DNA of 64,000 nucleotides, taken from the NCBI RefSeq assembly GCF_009870125.1, contig NC_046681.1:24388001-24452000 (forward strand), written 5' to 3'. Numbering within the stretch: the stretch's first letter is position 1; each line of letters opens with the position of its first letter. This DNA comes from Drosophila pseudoobscura. Taxonomy: Eukaryota > Arthropoda > Insecta > Diptera > Drosophilidae. The position numbers and the translations under genes were made by a program. Shown in pieces: positions 12,690 to 22,700 of this stretch. A model generated the notes under the pieces. The model had not been told where the DNA came from and searched no databases. It saw nothing but the letters and a program-made list of their open reading frames with translations.

Positions 12690-14928
12690 TTTATTGTATT
12701 TGCTTTTATTTGCAATTTAGCTTTCATTTAACTACGTATTTTCCAAAAACATATTCCGAACAACAATTGAATGAGGTAAACGAAAACAAAACCAACAAAA
12801 ACCGAGGCCCGAACTGTCGATCTTTCGTGCTGGAAACTTACAGGGTATTCCATATACCATATGCCATGGGTAGTACAATAAATAAACTAAATAATTCGAT
12901 AACAAATTTGAAATATCATAAACTATTTACATACAACTTTTGGAAATTGTTGATTTGTTTTAGTTACTGTTTGTTTTTTTTTCTTTACAATATGTATAGT
13001 TTTTGTATGTATAAAATATGTTATATAAATTTTGGATTCGATTTGGATTGATATTCGTGTGTGTCTGAGTGTGTGTGTGTGTGTGTGTGGGGGGGGGACT
13101 GGAGTGGGGGCTTCGCTTGGTTAATCATAATATTTTGTTGGTTTTCTAAGAATTATTGAATAGGGAAATCTCAGGCGTGCTCTCTAGTCAAACTTTTCTC
13201 TCCCTTCCCTCGTTTAAACTTGTTTTCCAGTTTTAATTTAAATTGAAATTTCTCCTTTTTTTAAGCTAAAAAAAATATGGTTTTTGCTTTCGATTAAAGT
13301 GGCTTGAAAAGTAGAGAAGTTATTACAGCTAAATAGAATTTATATAGGCATATTTTTCAGTATTTTTTTTCGCTATACAATTTTGCGTGTGTGTTTGTGT
13401 GTGTGTGTGTGTGGGTTTTGTTTTATTAACTGGAAATAAGATTCGATTATTACAAAAAAAATTGCTCTATATTATAAGCAAACCGGTTGTTGTTTTTGTT
13501 TTTTTCATAACGCAGCGATCCTTGGAACTTTGTTTTGCCGATCGATCAGACAGAGGAATTTACATATACAATATATATAATATTAGTGGAATATCTGTAT
13601 TATCCCGTAAGCTATGTTTCCGAAGATTTTCTTTTGTGCGGGAGCCGCCTCCCCTCTCCTCCCTTGAGATCAGACAAAGTCTCAGCATCAAAGTTCGCTT
13701 CGCAGATGTCACTGAACATTATCTGGTACAATTTGTTATAGTTTCTTTTATAGTTTTATATTTTTTTATTTTTCTGGTTTGCTTCGCTTACAAAATGCCG
13801 GCTGATCCTCTGTATCTGTTTATCCGTTTAAATTTTGTTAATTATAGTTTGGAACATACGGTACACCTCCATATATGTATGTCCATGTATGGGGGCGTGT
13901 ATCTCTTTATATGTATGTATATTAGATGTATGTATATTTATATTGAAATACCAGTTCTGTGAATTATGTGCAATATTTTCTTAAGTACACGTGGAGTCGA
14001 TCTGGCCGAGGAGGATCGTGTCTAGGCTTTTGTCCTCAACATTATGCTAATATTAAAAAGTAATATTTCATATTTCATTGATTTAAGTTTAGCTAATACA
14101 TAGATCAATTTTGTTTGCCACTTTATACAAGAAGTGCTTGCGTATCGTAGGTTAATCTTTACTTTGCTGCCATCCCCAGTGCCTACCCCTAACGATCCAT
14201 CCCCCAACTCCCAACTCCCAACTGGCGGCGGCACTGTTCTCCAGGAAACACTTGGCTCTGATCTTGCTCTTCAAGTCTTGTTCCCATTTTTCTCTGCCGC
14301 GTAGCTCTCCAAAAAATTTACTTATATCACCTTTTGTGTGTAGTCTCTTACATATAAAAAAGTACTAGATTCTTGCCTTGTTCTTCGCTCCCCATGTCCT
14401 TTGGCCCCTACCCTTTGGGGGTCCTGGACTTTGGGTTGGGTTCTGGGGCAGTGGCGATCGATTTGAATGCAGTGCTTGGCGCTAGGTCCACGAAATTTTG
14501 CTTGGTGGTTGGAATTGTAAAAGGAGTGCTCGTTCGGAATGGGCCAGATCAACGTTTACTTCAACATTTACATATATACTCGTAACACCTACAATACTTG
14601 AACAATAATTTTGACGCATACGACTTTAGCGTGTGGAGATGATATGGAACTGATGGACTGATGGATGGGCGGGGCAGGGCAGGGCAGGGGAAGTCTGTGA
14701 GTGGTGTGTCCTGATGGTTTGATGGTTTTTTAAGGCACTGGTAGTTTAAATCGCTATACCTCTAAGTGGGCTCTGGTATCGATCCCAGTCAGGGCTCGTT
14801 CGCTTGCAATCGGTGCGAACTGTGCGTACATTGGCAGGTGTGTGGCATGATATGGTGTGGTGCGGTGTGGCAAGGTAACTAGATCGAAGATATTGCTATA
14901 GCTTATAGTGGGCATCAAAACTAGCTGG

Positions 14929-14995
14929 GAGTACGGGGCCCAAGGCCCAAGGCCCCCTGCCCACTCGCCCGACAGCCTTGAGAGGCCCCGTACTC
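14929..14995. other. Strong hairpin in the presumed Ca-beta 3' UTR
   Basis: GAGTACGGGGCC (14929-14940) is perfectly complementary to GGCCCCGTACTC (14984-14995). Just inside, CAAGGC (14941-14946) pairs with GCCTTG (14975-14980), leaving a 3-base bulge and a 28-base loop. The total is 18 base pairs, mostly GC, in otherwise AT-rich sequence. Confidence 0.7.
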
Positions 14996-15707
14996 TCGAG
15001 AAGCCCGTACAGGAAGTACATCTATCCGATAGTTAAAGGCTAGTATTGTAGCATTACTAAGGTAGCGGAAGAAGTAGAGGAAGAAATACCAATTTTTGGA
15101 TAGAGGACTGGGGGATAAGACATCGATTTGATACTATCGAAGAGATTTCAATCGGTTTTAAGTCTAACTGAGGGTCAGTGCGTGTCAGTGTCGGGTGTGT
15201 GTCTGGTTTGTGTGTGTGTGTGGCTTGACTTAGATTAATACACGTTCACTAAATTATTAAAGCTGACACTTATTCATGTACTTAGTCAATCGATTGCATA
15301 ACGAATACGAGACGCGAACCCCCTCCCCCCCAAATGGATCAACAAATGCTGCAGGATGATGCTCCTTCCTCGCTGCTCGCTCCTCCTGGTTAGGACCTTA
15401 GACCTAGGACCATTTAATTTAAATAAAATCTGATTACACTTAGCTATAGCATTTAAGACACATAAGGCCCCACTTGGCATTGGGCTTCTTTACTTTCTTT
15501 TCACTTTCACTTAACACTCTTTACTCGTTTGTGGCTCCCGGCTAACGAATCGATCTTCGAATGGAACATTTACAGGTGTTTTTTGTCGTGTGTGTGTGTG
15601 TGGGTGTGTGTTTTGGCACTGCTTCCTCTGGCGGGCTCCCAAATCTGTGCTGTGCTGCAAAAAAAGCTTAAAGGGTGTCGTGACGACTCGAGCGCGCTGA
15701 AATCTCT

Positions 15708-16234
15708 TCAATAGAACCGATCCGAGCCGAGGATATCCTCCTCGTCCTCCTCCAAGATGATCTTGTTGCGGATGGCATGCGTGACAGCCTCGACATTGCT
15801 CAGGGATGGAACGGGTCGGAAGGGGTCCCCCCTCGCCGCTCGCGGCGGAAGGGCAAAGGAGGTCTCCTGGACTGGGTGGCGGTGGTATTCGGATGATGGG
15901 CCCGTGTAGGAGTGGGTGTGCCTGAGGCTGTGCGGCCGGGCCTGGGGATAGGACTGGGGCTGGTGTCGCAGCGGGTAGAGCTCGCGGCGCGACCGCGGCT
16001 GACTGAAGGAGGTGGTGTGGGCGAGGGAGGAGGAGGAGTACAGCCACTGGCCGCTGGAGTGCGGCTGCGGCTGCGGGTGCAGGGGATTGCCGGTGTGGGT
16101 CAGAGGTGGAATGAACGGTCTCATGGGCACTTGTGACAACGGCAGTGGCTTGGGCTTGGGTCTGGGCTGTGGTAGTGGTAGTGGTAGTGGCTGTTGTAGT
16201 GGTAGTGGCTGTGGCTGTGGCTTGTGTATCATGT
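15708..16234 (-). CDS. Ca-beta: Alternative C-terminal exon of calcium channel beta subunit
   Basis: A long open frame ends at TGA 15708-15710. It is Pro/Gln/His-rich at first and ends in an acidic, non-repetitive tail (LEEDEEDILGSDRFY). Codon use looks coding. It lies just beyond the stop of the main terminal exon. An acceptor (TTTGATCTAG) ending at 16235 leaves two bases before ATG 16230-16232, which fits the phase-1 donor of the exon ending at 18342. It could therefore replace the 16317-16753 exon. The frame is also open upstream to about 16301, so a different acceptor (GGGATCAG near 16290) is possible. It is in the same frame as the main exon but separated by two TAG codons. That it belongs to Ca-beta is an inference from position, strand and phase. 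Confidence 0.55.
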
Positions 16235-16316
16235 CTAGATCAAAACTATTGTCGCGTGCTTCCTTTAAACCTGGCGCTCTCGAATCGATCTGATCCCACC
16301 CCTATATCCACGATTC

Positions 16317-16753
16317 CTACATGGCATTCAGCATTCTCCTACTACTCCCACCACCTCTGTGCGGACTGTATTCATCGCGATCGACAACGGTGGCGCCGCG
16401 CGGCAGGTCGCGCGGATCGTCGATCCTCGTCGATGGCCCGTAGCGGGAGCTGGTCATCCGGATCTGCGGCTCCTCCCGCTCGAACTCCTGGTCGTCCATC
16501 AGCCGCCCGCCCCGCGACAGGTGGCCGTGGTGGGAGGCCCCGCTCGGGCCGCTCCGCATCGCCGGATACTCGAAGTTTCGCTCGTCCAGCAGCTCGTCGC
16601 TGTTCAGATCGTAGTGCATGAGGTCTCGCTCTCGCCGCTCGTAGCGCTCCCGTTCGCGGTCCCGCTCATAGCCGCCGGCTCCGACGCCACCGCCCCGCTC
16701 CTGGTGGCGTCCCGCCGTCGTCTGGCGCCGGCTGTGGTGGTACGAGCTTCCTC
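16317..16753 (-). CDS. Ca-beta: Ca-beta terminal coding exon
   Basis: The acceptor (TTTTGCAG) ends at 16754 and the exon starts in phase with the donor at 18342, adding 145 codons and a TAG at 16317-16319. The encoded tail begins [12 protein letters not shown] and is rich in Arg, Asp, Glu and Gly, with no recognised domain. A second TAG follows at 16302-16304 in the same frame, before the alternative terminal frame. Confidence 0.8.
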
Positions 16754-19700
16754 CTGCAAAATGTTCAACGCAGACAAGGATTAGAGGGATTCCTCAAGGC
16801 CGGAAGGGTATCAGTGTAACGAAAAATCAAAAACATAACCAAAACTAAAGCATTCAAACGTTTCAATAGGCGGCGGGAGGGGGCCACAAGAGGCCGAGGC
16901 CATTAGCTTTTGGGCCTCCAAGTGTGCGATTTTGCTAGGGGGCTACTAGAACGGGATGGCTAAATATTACCCATATTTTGATGGTCTTTCTATAATTTGA
17001 CTAAAAACTTTCAAGAGTTGGTTTCAGACCTGGGCTAGGGCCTTTTTTGGGAAGGAAACGAAACATAGGAAAAGATAAAACAGTTCTGAGTGGTCTACAG
17101 ATCCATAAAGGAGTCCGGCAGGAGTTCCTTTGAGGGTAAACTTCTACTAATCAAAGCCTTAAGAGCTTCTTTCGGTATAAGGTGTATAATACTCCAATGT
17201 TTACCTCAAAGTCTAAGAAAATCATTCTATAGTTACGTTAGGATCTTAACTTTAATCTCAATATGTTAGGGGTAGATACATGGATGGGGAATACGAGTGG
17301 GTACCCGTATATCAATGTACATGTGGGGAATCTAAGAACAACAGAGGACTCGCCATCGGTTAGGCTTGGTACGGATCGGTGGGTGGATGGTTGGTGGGGT
17401 GTTGGGGTACTGGGGATCAACATTAAACTAAACAAATGAAAACATCTCGGGGTTGCGGCGGTACTCACTAAACCACATCTAAACAACGATTGCAACTTGG
17501 ATTGGATGATTTGAATACCGAAAACGTGGGGAGTACAGAAATCAGGGGAGATTACACTGGGGGTAACGAGTGGTGGTGACCTGTGCTTAGAGGCGCACAG
17601 TGCCCGGAGTAACTAAAAAACGAGTACAAATTACAATTAAGATCGTTCATGGAGTGGCTCGATATCGATGGATGTCGGATGCTTTAGAGAAGCGCCAGCG
17701 GGGGGCGGTTTTAGTATCTAGATCTAGGGCGTGCGTCTTTGGGGTTAGTCGGTTAGAATAGAACTCGAACTCGGCAAAGTGAAAGTCTTAGAGGGCTAGG
17801 GTTAGTGGGCGGTGGGTTCGAAAGGTTTGTTGGAACCTCTGGGAAGTAGTTCAGAGTCAGCTCAGAGAGTTGTACTTGTAGAGATCGTCGGTGATGGTCG
17901 TTCGGTGGGTGCATATTCCATTTGAATTTCGATTTGTCTTTAGATTTGTACTGTTGATGGTTGCAATAGTGTTGGTTGGTCTTGGTAATTGTTTCTGTAT
18001 TTTATAGCATTGTTGTAAAGGGACCGGGTATGTCACGTGCTGTGAAGGCTGTAAAGTGTCACGGCACAAAAGAATCAAAATAAACAAAAAGAGTTGAGGA
18101 TTCAGTAAGTAGTCTTCGATGTATGATGTACTAAATGCTATATGCTATATGCTATATACTTGATACGAGTATGTACAAAAGCTCTGTAGATATATGCCAT
18201 GATCTGGGGGGCGGTGGGGGGGGGGTTGGGGATCTATTTACGGGTTTCTATTCAAAGAGATCTCCAAGTGTTGGCCTTACGATAACGGGTACTTATTACG
18301 TAACGAAATGATAAGGGAAAACAGTATAAACGGAAATTTACCTTGGTCCCAATCGAACTCTCTATCCCAATCTCTTTCTCGCTCTCTCTCCCACTCGCGT
18401 GCCCGCTCCCGCTCCCACTCCAAGTCCCTCTCCCTGTCCTTCGAGCTGCGATCCCGGTTGAACTCCCTGTCCCAGTAGTCGCGGTCCCGCTCCCGCTCCC
18501 GTTCCCGCTCCCGATCGCGTTCCCTCTCCCTGCTGTCGCGCTCCCGACTGCCCTCGCGCTCCCCGCTCGACATGCCCCCCATGCGGGGGTCCTGCTCGTC
18601 GACGAACTCCTCGCCGTCTACTGCTCAGCCGCGTGGCGAGTAGAGAGGGAGAGCCAGAACGAGAATCGATTGGTTATCGGTACAGTCATGGGAATTTGAA
18701 TTTGAGAAAGACAAATTTTAGAATTGTATTTGTATAATTGTGTGGAGTATGTTGAAAAGCAAATGAAAACGGTTGTATTACTGCTGATCTGAATCGGCTA
18801 TATATATATACGTATATCGTAATATAGATATAGATATATATATATATATATGTAGATGTGTGTGCAATGGTACCGATCTTCGAACGGTTTTCCGGGCCGG
18901 TGGGTTGGGGGGGTGAGAGACAATGTGTGATTCTTGGATTCTGATTTTCTTCTCATTTTTCGTTTAAAATTTTCACAGCTTTCACAGGCTTGGGGTGGCA
19001 GGGGCGGGTTGGGGGAGGCACGCGTATGAGTATGGCAATGCGACCGTAGAATGAGCCCGAGCTCCGGGCCGGCTGTGGCTTTACCTGGCGGTGTCGGTCC
19101 GAGGCGTGCCGCATCCGCCAAGGGGGAGGCCTCCTGCGGCAGGGGTCTGGCTATCGGCGGCACTGCACGAATATCGGGATGTGTGGCCTTCCAGTAGGTC
19201 TGCAGGGGATCAAAAATCGATTAGTGATCGATAGATCGATAGATATCCAACGGGTAAATACCTCCAAGTACTCGGCTATGTGCTCGCAGGCATCTTCCAG
19301 CTGATTCTCGTCTAGAATCACATCGAACATTTCCGGTGGACATTGGGATAGCTTCTCGGCGGCAACCATTTGAACGGAGAGGTTTTTCGCCTGCGATTTG
19401 CCGCGTGATTTGATCAAACGCTGTAAAACCTATCGAAAAAAGAGAGATATCGATTAGGCTCAAACGAATACTGGCTATGGGAAACCACTCACCTTACTAC
19501 TACTAATCTTTAAGTACACTACTGTTGGCGCTAATGAAGTTTTTGCTAATTGTGACGGATGATTGATTGTATCACAATCGAGTACGACTAACTGGAGCGA
19601 GCGGGCCAGCTCGAAGATGCGCTCGATCTCCTCCTGCACCTTGCCGAGATTGTCGGACCGACTGCTCGACCGCTCCATGATGGCCCGCTTCGATGGATTG

Positions 19701-22700
19701 TTCAGGATGGAGCGCTTCGCCAGGGAAATGTCGGCCATCACGCGGGTGATGATGATGCGGCCCTCGAAGCGGTGCTTGAGGAAGTCGAAGAGCGCCTTCT
19801 GCATCATGTCGGTCACCTCGTAGCCCTTAAGGCTCGGACCCACCAGGACGACGGGTCGCATCGATGGCACCACATCGTACGGGCTGGCCGTCTCCTGCTT
19901 CTTGAAGAACGGCTTGCGCTTCTCCTTGTTCGGTGCCGTGGCCAGCGGTGTCTTCCCGTGACGTCCCGGTCCCATGGAATCTGATTCGTCACCTGATCGT
20001 TAGTATCATGATCATGGCAAACAGGGCGGACGAGAAGAGATAATGGCAACGAATGAGCGAGCTTGTGATTGTCTATGAGAGCCAGTACGATCGATCAGTA
20101 CGAATTGCTAGGCCAATTAACATCTCCATCATCATCATCATAAATACAAGTACTTTTTGCTGTGTGTTTAGTATATACAATTTTTCGGCTTGTTATCAGA
20201 GCAATTTCCTCTGGTGTCGAGTGAGTGTCTGTGTCGGTGGGTGGATCTTTGTGCCAGGGCTTTGTGTCTGATTTGATTGGGGTTTTGGAATTTGAATTTG
20301 AATTTGAATTGTCTGGGAACCGTTCTACGCACCGTTCAATGCTGTGGTAATGTCAACTCGAGGGTGAGGTTTCATCCTAAAATATATGGCATGTATATCT
20401 TAAGGCTACACGGTTATGAAGTGCTCTATCTTTTCTCTAAGTCTATCTATAGTTTGGCAACGTTTCTAGAGTTACAGGTTCTATTCGTTACATTTTTGTT
20501 TCGGTTGATGTTCGATCTGGGGTTTACATAAAGCGCGGGACTGATACAAGAAGGTCTACAGTGTGTTTCAAGGATATATGACACTTGATTCCAAGTCAAA
20601 CATTTAAAACGATTTGGTTAAACTTTGTACAAAATGGTGGATGGTGTAGGGTTTAACGAGTCGACTCAATGGGTGACTTAATCGAGTCGACAATTTGTAG
20701 TATTTTAGAGGTTTTATTAAAGGGAGTATATCGATTAAAAGATGCTGGTTAGAGGGCTCCTGATGGGCTGCCTATGATCAGCTGTTTCAGCTGCCAGTCA
20801 CGTGTAAACGTGGAATGACACAACTCCTTCGGGGTTCATACAAGAAAGAAGAAGACTGGCAGGCTAATTAGAGACTGTTTTATCCATTAGATTGGCAATT
20901 GAAGGCAGGTATTGGCGAGGTAGTACCTATGCAATTAGTAGGGAAAATAATCCTCAGATTTCTGCTATCAAATATACGAAAAGTAAAGCCATTAGGTACA
21001 TATTTTCCTTGTAGATTTGTCTACATTCCAGTCGACTTTGGGGGGATTTCGAGTCAACAAGTTGTACTTTTTAAAAGGGGCTATTTAAGGATGGATATCA
21101 GCTATAAGATGCTGGTTGGAGGGCTCCTGATGGGCTGCATTTAGCCCAGGCTATGATCAGCTGTTTCAGTTGCCAGTCACGTCTAAACGTTGAATGATGC
21201 AACTGCTTCTAGCTTCATTTAAGAAAGGAAGAGAATGCCAAGCTAATTTTGCATTTATCGCAGTCTATGATCAGCTGTTTTCCATCAACTCAATGCTCAA
21301 TTGCCAGTCACGTGTAAACGTGCTTCATTCATTCAGGAAAGAGTATGGCAAGCTAGTTATAGGCGAGGTAGTACCTATGGATCTATGGGAAACTAATCTA
21401 CAGATATAGCTAAATCTACATTCCCTTTCTCCGTATTTTTGTTGGTTCCTGCCCCTGTTTTATAGTCCTGAAACTCACTGTGCCTAGCGTGGTGGGGTGT
21501 CTAGCAAGAGTTTCTGCGTTTGAGATGATTTGCTGAATATCTGATGAGAGACAAAGACAAACCTGTTTTTTTCTTGCGTGGTGTTGTACTGTAGGGATCT
21601 TTGGTCGCGTTGTAGTTGGTGTTTTAATAATCGTGGTTAGTTGGTTGTTTCAGTGTTGGACAAGAGAGAGTTAAGTGCATTTAATAGTGTTCTGTTTGGC
21701 TATGGCTAATGCTAGAGAAAAACCATAAGCAGTCCATGAAACAAGGAGCATTTACAAAAAGGGGTGGAGGGGTGAAGGGGGGGGGGGCAACAAACGGGGG
21801 GTAACGTGTTTCGGGTGTGGTCGCTACGGATTGAAAGCTGACTTGGGAGTGTGTGTGTGTGGGGAGAAGACTCCTGCGGTTGGTGGCATGCGGGTTCTAG
21901 GACACACCATTGGGGGGGTTAGGGGGGGTAGTGGGGGTCGATTTAGAAGCGGATTATGCCAGTGAACTCAATAAGCATACAAATTGCAATTGCTTTTTAT
22001 GAATGTCGCATGATATAACGGATGAAACGCAAAAATTACGAAATTACGGGAATTTAGCATGGAGCATTTTTTTGGTTTCGGATTCGTTTCTCTTCAAAAT
22101 GAAAATCATAAACAGTTTTCCCAATCACAATGGACATTGGATCATCGTTAGATAGTTGGTCGGTCTCTGCATCCCTCAGCTGGACCTATTCAGATGCAGT
22201 ACTATAAAGTACAGATAGATACAAGATAGATAGATAGATAGATGGAGAGAGAGAGAGGGAGAGGGAGAGAGAGCTAGGGGAAGAAGTTCGGCAGAGAGAA
22301 CTTTTCTAGACGGAAATATCGTTTTAAGGGGGAAGAAGAAGAAGACGACGACGACGACGATGACGACGACGTAGTAGACGACGACGAGATACAAAAGATA
22401 AAAATTACATAGAAGACGAAGGCGGAAATAAATAAGATTTAGATTTAGATTTAGATTGAAATTGAAATTAATTCGATTCACAAATAGATACGAAATTAAA
22501 CCTCGCCCAAAAAGAAATCAGGAGAATGAAATGTGTGTCATACCAGGTGTGGGGGGTGTGCTACCTCGTGATGGCTCCGCACCTGCTTGGCCTCCACCGG
22601 CGCCCAGATTGCCGCTCGACGAGCCCTTTGTGCCATACAGTCTTGAGGGTCTGGTTTGGTTCTGCGAAAGGAATCGATTTAGTGATCAGTGATCAATGAT

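Larger units (their letters stand above)
12690..16316 (-). other. Ca-beta: Presumed long 3' UTR of the calcium channel beta gene
   Basis: About 3.6 kb follows the last coding exon without any plausible coding region on this strand, apart from the alternative exon at 15708-16234. AATAAA signals on the minus strand lie at 12690-12695 and 12705-12710, close to the next gene. GT-rich microsatellites occur near 13061-13090, 13384-13413, 15213-15222 and 15590-15608. Long AT-rich 3' UTRs are common in neuronal fly genes. Its extent is inferred, not shown. Confidence 0.45.
19993..22543 (-). other. Ca-beta: Large Ca-beta intron between linker and GK exon
   Basis: This intron holds a local duplication at about 20650-21400 (separate entry), a GATA run near 22222-22242, a GA run near 22244-22272, a GAC run at 22331-22388 and G-rich stretches at 21780-21790 and 21914-21936. 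No further conserved exon was recognised, though alternative linker exons could be hidden here. Confidence 0.6.

Noticed and set aside
13387-13962. 191-codon plus-strand frame
   Set aside because: It begins in a GT repeat, is hydrophobic and AT-driven, and is antisense to the presumed Ca-beta 3' UTR.
15511-16136. Other long frames over the alternative terminal exon
   Set aside because: They are other-frame shadows of the Pro/Gln-rich coding frame ending at 15708.
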